Positions 15,929-27,211 are shown, numbered from the stretch's first letter. The stretch is DNA of 64,000 bases from Entomospira culicis (GCF_028748145.1 NZ_CP118181.1:565433-629432), one strand, 5' to 3'. The notes: generated by a model not told the origin, from the letters alone. Made by a program: numbers and translations.

Positions 15929-16879
15929 ATGAGTAATCATTTAGAGAATCGTTACGATTTTGTCTTTTATTTTGACGTGGAGAATGGTAATCCCAACGGA
16001 GACCCTGATGCGGGTAATCTGCCACGCACCGACCCAGAGACCGGCTATGGCTTTACCACTGATGTCTCGATTAAGCGTAAGATCCGCAATTACGTGCAGT
16101 TGAAGTATCCGCTTAAAGATCGCGTGGATGAGGGCAAAGACTTCCGTATTTACGTGAAGGAGAAGGGCGTGCTTAATCTTTTTCATGAAGAGGCTTATCT
16201 CCATGCTAATAGTGTTTCGGTAAAGGCAGTGGATAACTCTGCCGAGGGCGAGGATAAGAAGAAGGACGCTAAGGGCAATAAGCGCATTGGCAGTGAGGAT
16301 CAGGTGGACAAGGCACGGGCTTGGATGTGCGAGCAATTTTACGACGTGCGAACTTTTGGCGCGGTAATGAGTACGGGGGTGAATGCAGGACAAGTGCGAG
16401 GGCCGGTACAATTGACCTTTGCACGTAGCCAAGAACCGATCTTTGCGAATGAGGTTTCGATTACGCGTATGGCTGTGGCTACCGAAAAAGAGGCAGAGCA
16501 ACAAAAGGGTGATAACCGCACCATTGGTAAGAAAGCGTTTATTCCCTATGGTCTCTACCGTGCCGAGGGCTTTATCAGTGCGAACTTGGCGAACCAGACG
16601 GGCTTTGACAGTGATGATTTAGAGCTCTTGTGGGAGGCGATCCTTAACATGTACGAGCATGATCGATCGGCGAGCCGTGGCAAGGTTTCGGTGCGGAAGT
16701 TGGTGGTCTTTAAGCATGATAACAAGATGGGAAAGGCTCCTGCTCAAACGCTCTTTGATTTGGTGCAAACCAAGCGTGTTACCTCTAGTGATGCACCAGC
16801 GCGAGCCTTTAGCGACTATCAAATTACCATCGCGAAAGAGAACGTTCCCGCAGGTGTCGAGCTAATCGAAAGGTTGTAA
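15929..16879 (+). CDS. cas7c: Cas7c (Csd2), backbone subunit of type I-C Cascade
   Basis: 316-residue Csd2-family RAMP protein that polymerises along the crRNA spacer. It starts with the family signature YDFVFYFDVENGNPNGDPDAGNLPRTDPETG and contains DVRTFGAVMSTG and GPVQLTFARSQEPI. The start has AAAAAGGAG upstream. A strong 12-bp hairpin follows the stop codon, probably stabilising the upstream mRNA or lowering expression of the downstream genes. Such a break is reasonable because many Cas7 copies are needed per complex and few Cas4/1/2. Confidence 0.95.
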   Translation: MSNHLENRYDFVFYFDVENGNPNGDPDAGNLPRTDPETGYGFTTDVSIKRKIRNYVQLKYPLKDRVDEGKDFRIYVKEKGVLNLFHEEAYLHANSVSVKAVDNSAEGEDKKKDAKGNKRIGSEDQVDKARAWMCEQFYDVRTFGAVMSTGVNAGQVRGPVQLTFARSQEPIFANEVSITRMAVATEKEAEQQKGDNRTIGKKAFIPYGLYRAEGFISANLANQTGFDSDDLELLWEAILNMYEHDRSASRGKVSVRKLVVFKHDNKMGKAPAQTLFDLVQTKRVTSSDAPARAFSDYQITIAKENVPAGVELIERL

Positions 16880-16890
16880 GATAAATTTAT

Positions 16891-16919
16891 CTGGTGTGTA
16901 ATCCTTTATTATGCACCAG
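16891..16919 (+). other. hairpin between cas7c and the small HNH-like gene
   Basis: Twelve-bp stem with two G-U pairs: CTGGTGTGTAAT (16891-16902) / ATTATGCACCAG (16908-16919), 5-base loop, no T run. It is probably an mRNA 3'-end stabiliser or processing element rather than a terminator. Confidence 0.6.
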
Positions 16920-16943
16920 GTGAGATAAAATTGGAGGAATAAT

Positions 16944-17225
16944 ATGAGTTCAAAAGTAACTAGTTTAAACCAAAAGGTTAAAAATGTTAGTGGATCTAGT
17001 AAAGATCGAGGTAATTGGCTTCAATCATTTTATGCTGAAGGCGATAGTAATGCGGAAACCTGTATTATCAAAGGTTGTGGAAATTTAGCGACTGCTGGTG
17101 GTCATTTATATCATGATTACGATATAACTAGGGTGTATATAGCTCCAATTTGCGATACATGTAACCATCCTAGTAACACTGATTGGATGGAAGTCAAAGC
17201 TCATCGATTAATGATGAAAAGATAG
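16944..17225 (+). CDS. small HNH-like zinc protein inside the cas operon
   Basis: 93-residue protein encoded between cas7c and cas4, where type I-C operons normally have nothing. The core is SSKDRGNWLQSF, CIIKGCGNLATAGGH, YIAPICDTCNH: a C-x4-C plus C-x2-C zinc pattern with a GGH like HNH/treble-clef nucleases. It resembles the 142-residue protein at 7754-8182. It has its own ribosome site (TTGGAGGA), is more AT-rich than the cas genes, and is bracketed by hairpins (16891-16919 and 17236-17261), which suggests a later insertion. It could be a co-opted nuclease or regulator, or a passenger. Confidence 0.7.
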   Translation: MSSKVTSLNQKVKNVSGSSKDRGNWLQSFYAEGDSNAETCIIKGCGNLATAGGHLYHDYDITRVYIAPICDTCNHPSNTDWMEVKAHRLMMKR

Positions 17226-17235
17226 AAAGTTTATA

Positions 17236-17261
17236 GCGCGTATGATGGTTATCATGCGCGT
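17236..17261 (+). other. hairpin between the HNH-like gene and cas4
   Basis: Eleven-bp stem with G-U pairs: GCGCGTATGAT (17236-17246) / ATCATGCGCGT (17251-17261), loop GGTT, no T run. Together with the hairpin at 16891 it encloses the HNH-like gene. Confidence 0.55.
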
Positions 17262-17295
17262 ATTGGGTTGAACTGCATAAAAAAGGAGGAATTTT

Positions 17296-17910
17296 ATGCA
17301 AGAGTATGACTATATTCAGATAGCAAGTTTACAACACTATCAATATTGTCCGCGTCAATGCGCCCTAATGTATAATGAACAAATTTGGGCGGATAGCTAT
17401 CACACCAAGGCAGGCGATATTCTGCATGAGAAGACGCACCAAGAGCGTATTCGCTATGAAAAAGGTGTGCGTATCGAGACGGCAACGACGGTGGTGTCGC
17501 ATCGCTATGGCTTGATGGGGGTGTGTGATACGATTGAATTTCACCCTGATACAATTTTGCCGATTGAGTATAAAGTAGGAAAAAGTAAGAGCATCTATGA
17601 GGTAGACAAGGTGCAATTATGTGCGCAGGTACTCTGTTTGGAAGAGATGACCGGTCAATCGATTACACAGGGAGCGATTTACTACAATCAAGAAAAGAGC
17701 CGTAGCTATATCGAGATAGACGAAGCATTAAGATCGCTCACCGTAGATGTTTTAACGAATGTTCATAAGTTATTGTTTAATAAAGAGTTGCCTGTTGTAG
17801 AGAAGAGCAAGAAGTGTGCACTTTGCTCGCTGGTGGAGCTATGTATTCCTGATTTAACGAATATGGCTGTGGCAGATTATTGGCAAACGATGGCATCGGA
17901 GGTGGATTGA
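17296..17910 (+). CDS. cas4: Cas4 adaptation nuclease
   Basis: 204-residue RecB-like exonuclease of the Dna2/Cas4 family, which trims and orients new spacers by PAM in type I-C together with Cas1-Cas2. Seen: the N-terminal Cys pair (YCPRQCAL, C18/C22), HEKTH, the nuclease motif LPIEYKVGK, and the C-terminal iron-sulfur cysteines CALCSLVELC. The ATG follows AAAAAAGGAGG. The stop overlaps the cas1 ATG (TGATG). Confidence 0.94.
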   Translation: MQEYDYIQIASLQHYQYCPRQCALMYNEQIWADSYHTKAGDILHEKTHQERIRYEKGVRIETATTVVSHRYGLMGVCDTIEFHPDTILPIEYKVGKSKSIYEVDKVQLCAQVLCLEEMTGQSITQGAIYYNQEKSRSYIEIDEALRSLTVDVLTNVHKLLFNKELPVVEKSKKCALCSLVELCIPDLTNMAVADYWQTMASEVD

Positions 17911-18935
17911 TGAAAAAGATGTTGAATACGCTCTTTATTGAGTCGCCTAAGAGTAGCTTACGGATGGAAGGCGAAAGTATTGTGTTACGTTTGGCGAACG
18001 GGGAGAAGAAAAAGCTTCCTACGCTCAATATCGATTCGTTAGTGATTCGAGGATCGGTCTATGTTAGCTCGCGAGTATTGGCTTATTGTGCCAAGCATGG
18101 TATCTTGGTGAGTTATTTTAGCGTGAATGATCGGATGCTTTTTAAGATTGATCGATCTTTGGCTGGTAGTAATGTCTTATTACGGCGCGCACAACACGAA
18201 GCAACCAAAGCAGAGAATGCGTTGCCGGTGGCTAAGTCGATCGTCATGGGGAAGATACTCAATCAACATCATGAGTTGCAACGTTACAAACGAGAGTATG
18301 CGAAAGAGGATCGCAGGTTGATAGAAGATATCAGTAAATTGAAGCATCAGTTGCGGTATGTGGAACTTGCTAAGGATCTCGATGAGTTGCGCGGTTATGA
18401 GGGGGTGACTAGTAGTCTCTACTTTAAGTATTTTAACGATCGGATTCGTAAGCATAAGAGGGAATTTTTTATGAAGGGACGCAATCGTCGCCCACCGATG
18501 GATCGGGTGAATGCGTTGCTGTCGTATGGGTATCAGGTGTTGTACCATGATATGATTGGGCTGGTGGAGAGTGTGGGTTTGGATCCTGCGATGGGATTTT
18601 TACATCGGGATCGTCCGGGTCGGATGAGTTTGGCGTTGGATATGATGGAGGAATTTCGTTCGTTGGTCATTGATCGTTTGGTGATACGCTTGATTAACTT
18701 GGGGCAAATTACACCCGAAGATTTTGATATCTCGGCTAGCGGAAGTGTGCGGATAAAGGATAAAGCGAGGCGGATCTTTCTTGAAGGGTATGTGGATCAA
18801 AAGAGAGAGTCATATTTTCATTTTTATACGGGAGAGAAGCTGAAATTACCACATTTATGGCACGTGCAGGGGCAATTATTGGCAAGGTATTTGCGAGGTA
18901 ATATTGAAGGGTATCCTGCCTTTGTGGTGCGATGA
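17910..18935 (+). CDS. cas1: Cas1 spacer-integration protein
   Basis: 341-residue integrase of the Cas1-Cas2 complex. Read from MKKMLNTLFIESPKSSLRMEGE, it has the N-terminal beta domain (DSLVIRGSVYVSSRVLAYCAKHGI), then the helical catalytic part with GFLHRDRPGRMSLALDMMEEFRSLVIDR, carrying the conserved His and Glu, and a C-terminal segment near HFYTGEKLKLPHLWHVQG. An in-frame start 30 bases earlier exists, but the ATG overlapping the cas4 stop is the usual arrangement and length for type I-C Cas1. Confidence 0.95.
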   Translation: MKKMLNTLFIESPKSSLRMEGESIVLRLANGEKKKLPTLNIDSLVIRGSVYVSSRVLAYCAKHGILVSYFSVNDRMLFKIDRSLAGSNVLLRRAQHEATKAENALPVAKSIVMGKILNQHHELQRYKREYAKEDRRLIEDISKLKHQLRYVELAKDLDELRGYEGVTSSLYFKYFNDRIRKHKREFFMKGRNRRPPMDRVNALLSYGYQVLYHDMIGLVESVGLDPAMGFLHRDRPGRMSLALDMMEEFRSLVIDRLVIRLINLGQITPEDFDISASGSVRIKDKARRIFLEGYVDQKRESYFHFYTGEKLKLPHLWHVQGQLLARYLRGNIEGYPAFVVR

Positions 18936-18947
18936 TGGGAGGGTAGA

Positions 18948-19238
18948 ATGAAAGTTTTGGTCTGTTACGATGTGGCACGCGATGATAATGGTGCAAGGCG
19001 ATTGCGTAAAGTGGCGCGTATCTGCGAGGATTATGGGATACGGGTGCAGTATTCGGTGTTTGAGTGTCTAGTGGATCCGGCGCAATTGCTGATGTTGAAG
19101 CGATCATTGGAGCAAGCTATCAACATGAAAGTAGATAGTTTGCGGTACTATCACTTAGGAAAGAATTGGAAAAATAAGGTAGAACATGTGGGAGCAAAAG
19201 TGGCTATCGATATGGAGAATGATTTGCTTTTATTTTAG
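18948..19238 (+). CDS. cas2: Cas2 spacer-acquisition protein
   Basis: 96-residue ferredoxin-fold protein that bridges two Cas1 dimers during spacer integration. Family signs: VLVCYDVARDDNGARRLRKVARICEDYGIRVQYSVFECLVD, the first strand with its Asp and the typical QYSVFE. It is the last cas gene, 12 bases after cas1, and is followed by the 283-base array leader. Confidence 0.95.
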   Translation: MKVLVCYDVARDDNGARRLRKVARICEDYGIRVQYSVFECLVDPAQLLMLKRSLEQAINMKVDSLRYYHLGKNWKNKVEHVGAKVAIDMENDLLLF

Positions 19239-19521
19239 GGATGGGTGCGTGTGCGAAGTGGTAGTGATGGTGAAAAACGAGGAGGGTTCGCAACATGTTG
19301 GGAGAGTGAGGGTGTGATTGACAAGGCTTGACTAGCTGTGATAAGATAGTTTAGGCGAGTGGGGAAGGGCTAGACTCCCTGAGGAGTAGAGGATTTTGTT
19401 GCTCGCCGATGTTGTTTTTGCGTGAGAGGAAGCTTTGTCTGGATAGCGAGATAAAGTGAGGCTAGGTTCGCGAAAAGTGCAAAATAAAAGCATGTAAGCG
19501 AAGGAAATAGGAAGGGTAGAG
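19239..19521 (+). promoter_or_regulatory. CRISPR leader
   Basis: Non-coding stretch between the cas2 stop and the first repeat, purine-rich on this strand (many GGGAG/GTGAG runs). It contains a promoter-like TTGACA (19318-19323) with TAAGAT (19342-19347) 18 bp downstream; a second TTGACT lies at 19329. The cas2-proximal position and repeat orientation (ATTGAAAC at the 3' end) make this the leader and the spacer-insertion end. Confidence 0.75.
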
Positions 19522-22500
19522 TTGCCCTCCACGCGAGGGCATGAATTGAAACATTTTTTTGGGTTTTAGATGCACTGCTTAGTGGAGGAGTTGCCCTCCA
19601 CGCGAGGGCATGAATTGAAACTATGTCATTTTTCTACCACCTCCACCGTATCGTATAGTTGCCCTCCACGCGAGGGCATGAATTGAAACCTGGCGGTACG
19701 ATGGATATCGATCGATTTGTGAAGGTTGCCCTCCACGCGAGGGCATGAATTGAAACGAGAATTTTAATATGGATAAGAGCATACTGGAGAAAGTTGCCCT
19801 CCACGCGAGGGCATGAATTGAAACGCAACTCTTCACCCTTCAACTTGCTATCGATAAAACCGTTGCCCTCCACGCGAGGGCATGAATTGAAACTTTGCTC
19901 AATTTCACGTAATCGCCGTCCTCTATCCATAGTTGCCCTCCACGCGAGGGCATGAATTGAAACACTTTTAGGCGTTCCTCGCCCCGTAATCTAGCCATGG
20001 GTTGCCCTCCACGCGAGGGCATGAATTGAAACAGCACAGATTTAACGGCAGTATTAAGCATGGTAATGTTGCCCTCCACGCGAGGGCATGAATTGAAACT
20101 CAGATATAGTGATATACACTCCATCAGCATAACTCTTGTTGCCCTCCACGCGAGGGCATGAATTGAAACTGCATAGAGGTTAGATTTCCGCGCAACCATG
20201 CAACGTTGCCCTCCACGCGAGGGCATGAATTGAAACTCGCCCCTATTGTACGGGGCTGAATGTAGTAAATTTCGTTGCCCTCCACGCGAGGGCATGAATT
20301 GAAACAGTGGTCGCTCGCCAATACTACTAGCTGGTCTAGCGGTTGCCCTCCACGCGAGGGCATGAATTGAAACTTGCGATAGCGGTACGCAGATCCAGCT
20401 AGCGACAGGATAGTTGCCCTCCACGCGAGGGCATGAATTGAAACGAAAGTTGTAACTGAAACCGCTCTCTGGTGCGCTAGTTGCCCTCCACGCGAGGGCA
20501 TGAATTGAAACACCCACGATATAGACGCTAGCTCTGGTAGTAGCGGTGTTGCCCTCCACGCGAGGGCATGAATTGAAACGCATGCCCTTGTCGATGGCTG
20601 GGCGCGTGGCATCGCCGTTGCCCTCCACGCGAGGGCATGAATTGAAACTCTATGGCAAGCAGGGAACGGGTAAGGGGACGCTCGTTGCCCTCCACGCGAG
20701 GGCATGAATTGAAACAGCAAAACGACAAGCGGTTGAATGGCAAAATCCAAGGTTGCCCTCCACGCGAGGGCATGAATTGAAACCCACTCAAAATAAAGTG
20801 ATGAAGATTATGACGCTCAAGTTGCCCTCCACGCGAGGGCATGAATTGAAACTCGACAAGGGAAGAAGAGCTGATGCGGCGGTTAGAGCTGTTGCCCTCC
20901 ACGCGAGGGCATGAATTGAAACCCACCACCAAACTCAAGCCAACGGGTCGCATCTATGCGTTGCCCTCCACGCGAGGGCATGAATTGAAACAATCATATC
21001 ATAGAGTTGAAAGGTGTTGTTAATGCCTGGTTGCCCTCCACGCGAGGGCATGAATTGAAACGCGAAGTGGAGGGCACACGAAATCCGAAAATCAGGGGTT
21101 GCCCTCCACGCGAGGGCATGAATTGAAACTGACAAGCAGAAAATAAAAAAGAACCACTATAAAAGAGTTGCCCTCCACGCGAGGGCATGAATTGAAACGT
21201 TAGCTCGCTCGCTCTCAATCCCGTTTGCACTAAGTTGCCCTCCACGCGAGGGCATGAATTGAAACTTCTGCTGTTGTAGTATGATAGTAGTAGGGTTAGT
21301 GGTTGCCCTCCACGCGAGGGCATGAATTGAAACTGGAGCATGCTGTCAGTATGCAAGACGTGGTGATGAAGTTGCCCTCCACGCGAGGGCATGAATTGAA
21401 ACGTGGAGCTTTATCAACGCAAAAACCCGTTTGCCTTGTTGCCCTCCACGCGAGGGCATGAATTGAAACTAAACCATGAGCCTATACCGTTTCATAAGCT
21501 TCTCTGTTGCCCTCCACGCGAGGGCATGAATTGAAACACTCTCTTTAACCAACCGCTCACCGACGCGGAGCGTTGCCCTCCACGCGAGGGCATGAATTGA
21601 AACTTTTGTCTATGTAACCTTGACAAAAATAAATAAGCAAGTTGCCCTCCACGCGAGGGCATGAATTGAAACATAAGCTCAATTGCAATAGAAAAAAAAG
21701 CAACGCTAGGTTGCCCTCCACGCGAGGGCATGAATTGAAACAAGGAAAACTCACGATAGATGACCGCATCAGGCAACGTTGCCCTCCACGCGAGGGCATG
21801 AATTGAAACAATATGCACGATATCATCAACGTAGCCATCACGCTAGGTTGCCCTCCACGCGAGGGCATGAATTGAAACCTTCCCTCCTTGAGTGGGGGCG
21901 GTTATCGCCCCCTATAGTTGCCCTCCACGCGAGGGCATGAATTGAAACAACCTCCTTCCCACAATCTCTTGATGTATCCAATAGCGGTTGCCCTCCACGC
22001 GAGGGCATGAATTGAAACCGATCATCATACCGCTTGCGTACCCCGCTGTATCCAGTTGCCCTCCACGCGAGGGCATGAATTGAAACGATGTACTCAAAGT
22101 ATCTTGAGCCCGTTCGCATGTCGTTGCCCTCCACGCGAGGGCATGAATTGAAACTATGGCATAGAGTTAGATGGATTTTTGGGCTGGTGGGGTTGCCCTC
22201 CACGCGAGGGCATGAATTGAAACCGCGCGGTATCGTCTCATGGCCGAGGCTGGTGAAGTTGCCCTCCACGCGAGGGCATGAATTGAAACCTTTTAGTTCT
22301 TTTTCTGTGAGTTTTTTGTAGTCTGTTGCCCTCCACGCGAGGGCATGAATTGAAACATAGAGGAAAAAATCAAGCCCATCAACCCCGAATTGTTGCCCTC
22401 CACGCGAGGGCATGAATTGAAACTCGTTCTATTATCATATCTCCTTTAGCCATCCTTCTCGTTGCCCTCCACGCGAGGGCATGAATTGAAACCCACGTAT

Positions 22501-25500
22501 CCGCTTTGTGTAATGTATCCCACTAGCTCTAGGTTGCCCTCCACGCGAGGGCATGAATTGAAACTTAAGGCGGTAATTAATACCATTAAGAAGATATTTA
22601 GTTGCCCTCCACGCGAGGGCATGAATTGAAACTGAATACGCCACGGCAGGCGGTCGATATTGTGGGTGGTTGCCCTCCACGCGAGGGCATGAATTGAAAC
22701 GTGCCAAATCGGCTACTCTGGAAGGGCGATAAGTGGGTTGCCCTCCACGCGAGGGCATGAATTGAAACCAAATACGCGGATAATAAAGACCACGTGCAAA
22801 GGATGTTGCCCTCCACGCGAGGGCATGAATTGAAACCATAGCTTGATATAGTACCTAGGCACTCGCTGGATGTTGCCCTCCACGCGAGGGCATGAATTGA
22901 AACAGCACATTTGCGATTCTTCCTGCTGCTTTGCCTGCGGTTGCCCTCCACGCGAGGGCATGAATTGAAACTTATAAAGACATCCTAGTGAGTTGCGGCA
23001 AGTAACATGTTGCCCTCCACGCGAGGGCATGAATTGAAACTGATACGACTGATAACAGTAGTCAAGCTATCCTCCTGTTGCCCTCCACGCGAGGGCATGA
23101 ATTGAAACTTACTTCACGAATATGCGTGGTCTTACCTATACCTAGTTGCCCTCCACGCGAGGGCATGAATTGAAACGCAGAACGTGCTAAACCAGATACG
23201 CGATGTGCTAGGGTTGCCCTCCACGCGAGGGCATGAATTGAAACATGAGCTACGCCGAAAAAGAGCGCTTGAGTGCAAAAAGTTGCCCTCCACGCGAGGG
23301 CATGAATTGAAACATGCTTCCGCTATCCCTGCTGGTGGTGGCTTGCGAGGTTGCCCTCCACGCGAGGGCATGAATTGAAACTATGCCAGCGCCGAAACGG
23401 TAGGAGGAAAAAAACGGCGTTGCCCTCCACGCGAGGGCATGAATTGAAACATCGCGCTAAATATGGAGCATCGACAGGCGCAAAATTGTTGCCCTCCACG
23501 CGAGGGCATGAATTGAAACGGCACTACCGAGACGCGACTCGTAGCCGTACAGGTTGCCCTCCACGCGAGGGCATGAATTGAAACGTTAGTCGTACCAAGC
23601 CAGCCAGCACTAATATGGACGGTTGCCCTCCACGCGAGGGCATGAATTGAAACAGCAAGCCATAAACTGATACTGTCAATTGGCGAGCGTTGCCCTCCAC
23701 GCGAGGGCATGAATTGAAACCCATTTTTAGCCCTCCTCTCTAGCACCGCATCCCTAGTTGCCCTCCACGCGAGGGCATGAATTGAAACTCTTGAATATAG
23801 ACATTTTCGTCCTCCTTTTACAGGTTGCCCTCCACGCGAGGGCATGAATTGAAACCTTTGCTTCTGCAATATCCTCTGCCGTATCACTCTCTGTTGCCCT
23901 CCACGCGAGGGCATGAATTGAAACATCGCCTGTGGTGCAACGTCAAACGGATATGAAAAAGGTTGCCCTCCACGCGAGGGCATGAATTGAAACGTTCGTT
24001 CATGACCTCTTGTTCTCTTTCCATCTTGCGTGTTGCCCTCCACGCGAGGGCATGAATTGAAACTTCCATTCAATGCGTGGTGCAAGATTGTCATCGTCAG
24101 TTGCCCTCCACGCGAGGGCATGAATTGAAACTTTGAAAATAATCGTCAACGTCAAGAATCTCAATAGGTTGCCCTCCACGCGAGGGCATGAATTGAAACC
24201 ACTCTAGGAATTCACTATTTAGATTTGGGCGATTGTTGCCCTCCACGCGAGGGCATGAATTGAAACCTTGCCATCGCTACTTACCGCAACTCACTAGGAT
24301 ATGTTGCCCTCCACGCGAGGGCATGAATTGAAACCTCCTTCAGCGTCTACTCCGCTCCTGTCTATCTCAGTTGCCCTCCACGCGAGGGCATGAATTGAAA
24401 CTCGGGTTCGTCGGGTCTCACAATCTTGATCGCCGTGTTGCCCTCCACGCGAGGGCATGAATTGAAACCAGGCGATTTTTCTGGTGCGTTCGAAAATATA
24501 GCAAGTTGCCCTCCACGCGAGGGCATGAATTGAAACATTTAGGGCAAAAAATAACAAAGGATAATTTTCAAATGTTGCCCTCCACGCGAGGGCATGAATT
24601 GAAACTGCGAAAATGCAGGATTTCATGCATCGCAAGATCCGTTGCCCTCCACGCGAGGGCATGAATTGAAACTACAGTTGTTTTTGAATCTGACAATCTA
24701 GGCTATCGGTTGCCCTCCACGCGAGGGCATGAATTGAAACGCTCTAATTGCAAGATTTGTGCTTCGCTCAAACCTTGATGTTGCCCTCCACGCGAGGGCA
24801 TGAATTGAAACTGTGCGTGGATGGAGCGGTGATGTTTCACTATCCGATGTTGCCCTCCACGCGAGGGCATGAATTGAAACTCGCCTCGTTTCGAGCCTCC
24901 ACTAGCCTCATTCACGGTTGCCCTCCACGCGAGGGCATGAATTGAAACTGGCGTCATACTCACGCCGTAGGCGCTCTAGCTCGTGTTGCCCTCCACGCGA
25001 GGGCATGAATTGAAACCAGAGGATTTTTATATTCATGATAGCATAGATGGTAGGTTGCCCTCCACGCGAGGGCATGAATTGAAACGGTTGCTAAACGTGA
25101 TACTGTGGCTAGTATATCTTGGCGTTGCCCTCCACGCGAGGGCATGAATTGAAACTGCAAGGGTTTCGGTACGTGGTATTTTTTACGCGAGGTTGCCCTC
25201 CACGCGAGGGCATGAATTGAAACTCGCCTAGGTCTACCCTCACTGTCATATTGCCACCAGTTGCCCTCCACGCGAGGGCATGAATTGAAACTCGGATCAC
25301 CTTGTGGGTAAAAAAACGGGATCACAGCATGTTGCCCTCCACGCGAGGGCATGAATTGAAACAAAAAGATAACCTGAAAGTAATCATCAACATCAAGGAG
25401 TTGCCCTCCACGCGAGGGCATGAATTGAAACACCTTACTCTCGCGCTCGCTATCCCGCAACGCATGTTGCCCTCCACGCGAGGGCATGAATTGAAACCGC

Positions 25501-26384
25501 CCTCTGGTGGGCGTACTATGTGGGTGGAGTTCGTTGCCCTCCACGCGAGGGCATGAATTGAAACTAGACTATCCATCACGCGCCCGATGCCGCTATATGC
25601 AGTTGCCCTCCACGCGAGGGCATGAATTGAAACTTAGTCGCTCCGTGGTCTCGCTGTGGAAGTCGATAGGTTGCCCTCCACGCGAGGGCATGAATTGAAA
25701 CTATCCACTCAACTTGTATAGGTCTGGGCTTCTCGCCGTTGCCCTCCACGCGAGGGCATGAATTGAAACTACACTTAGGAGGTGTAAAATGAATATAAAT
25801 TATATGTTGCCCTCCACGCGAGGGCATGAATTGAAACTTACCTCGTCGTACATCTCTAGGCGACCGTTCATGCCTGTTGCCCTCCACGCGAGGGCATGAA
25901 TTGAAACATCGGGCGTGATATGGAGCGTGTACTGGACACGCTACGTTGCCCTCCACGCGAGGGCATGAATTGAAACAATCAGATGACACTAATTAATCTG
26001 ATTAAAGAAACGTTGCCCTCCACGCGAGGGCATGAATTGAAACACTATTAAGAGGCAAGGGCGCGGTGCTATCGGGTAGGTTGCCCTCCACGCGAGGGCA
26101 TGAATTGAAACCCGATAAAGCGTTTGTTAAAACTATTAAAAAGGAAGTTGCCCTCCACGCGAGGGCATGAATTGAAACAGGCTCACTTTATCGCCTGGAA
26201 GTGTCGGCATATAGGTTGCCCTCCACGCGAGGGCATGAATTGAAACATATAGTATCTCGGCACTCGCTGGATATGATTTTCGTGTTGCCCTCCACGCGAG
26301 GGCATGAATTGAAACCCCTTCTCTACAATCTTGAAGGGCATAAGATGATACCGTTGCCCTCCACGCGAGGGCATGAATTGAAAC

Positions 26385-26421
26385 TGTAGAGTAATGCTGG
26401 TTGACTTGGTACTACTAACCA
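26385..26421 (+). repeat. duplicated spacer, copy 1
   Basis: 37-base spacer beginning TGTAGAGTAATGCTGG, identical to the spacer at 27003-27039, 618 bases (nine units) downstream. Confidence 0.95.
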
Positions 26422-27002
26422 GTTGCCCTCCACGCGAGGGCATGAATTGAAACATATCCAGCTTAATGGCATTTATTAGTCGTGATAATGTTGCCCTCCA
26501 CGCGAGGGCATGAATTGAAACTCCTTGTGATAGCGGTTTTTTTCATCGGGTAGCACGCGGTTGCCCTCCACGCGAGGGCATGAATTGAAACACCAAACAA
26601 ATAAGGCGCTAAGGCGCGAGATACGTCGTTGCCCTCCACGCGAGGGCATGAATTGAAACTTCGGATATCACGCAACAAGCCGATATCCATTCTATCGTTG
26701 CCCTCCACGCGAGGGCATGAATTGAAACGTTAATAAACCGCTCTATGCGCCCTCTCAATTGAGTTGCCCTCCACGCGAGGGCATGAATTGAAACTCTTCG
26801 GTAGTCGTTGAGTTCGATTCCCGTTTCATTGTTGCCCTCCACGCGAGGGCATGAATTGAAACACAAGTACACACCGCTAGCAACACCTTTAACCCACGCG
26901 TTGCCCTCCACGCGAGGGCATGAATTGAAACGCAGGGGGCGATGTCATCGACCTCGGGCATGGCATCGAGGTTGCCTTCCACGCGAGGGCATGAATTGAA
27001 AC

Positions 27003-27039
27003 TGTAGAGTAATGCTGGTTGACTTGGTACTACTAACCA
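27003..27039 (+). repeat. duplicated spacer, copy 2
   Basis: Identical to 26385-26421. The repeat just before it (26971-27002) is the variant with a C-to-T change (GTTGCCTTCC). This suggests array-internal recombination rather than a second independent capture. Confidence 0.95.
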
Positions 27040-27211
27040 GTTGCCCTCCACGCGAGGGCATGAATTGAAACCATATTTTGACTCTATCAATAAATCCGCT
27101 GGTACTCCCGTTGCCCTCCACGCGAGGGCATGAATTGAAACATGCTCGAGCGGTACCGCCCAAGAGACTAACTTTGTGTTGCCCTCCACGCGAGGGCATG
27201 AATTGAAACCC

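Larger units (their letters stand above)
19522..27209 (+). CRISPR. type I-C CRISPR array, about 113 repeats
   Basis: Hand count gives about 113 repeats of 32 bases (GTTGCCCTCC..., with a GCCCTC/GAGGGC stem and the 3' handle ATTGAAAC) separated by about 112 spacers, mostly 34-38 bases. Repeats are essentially identical; one variant at 26971 reads GTTGCCTTCC. The leader and cas genes are on the left, so the newest spacers are near 19554 and the oldest near 27177. One spacer occurs twice (26385-26421 and 27003-27039), and at least three pairs of spacers target homologous sequences. The long open frames that cross the array in all phases arise because the 32-base repeat lacks stops in several frames; they are not genes. 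Confidence 0.98.

Noticed and set aside
19621-27199. Many long open frames in both directions across the CRISPR array, encoding repeated FNSCPRVEGN, FQFMPSRGGQ or VSIHALAWRAT peptides
   Set aside because: They are translations of the 32-base repeat in its stop-free frames, with spacer-derived sequence between; there are no ribosome sites and the frames depend on spacer length.
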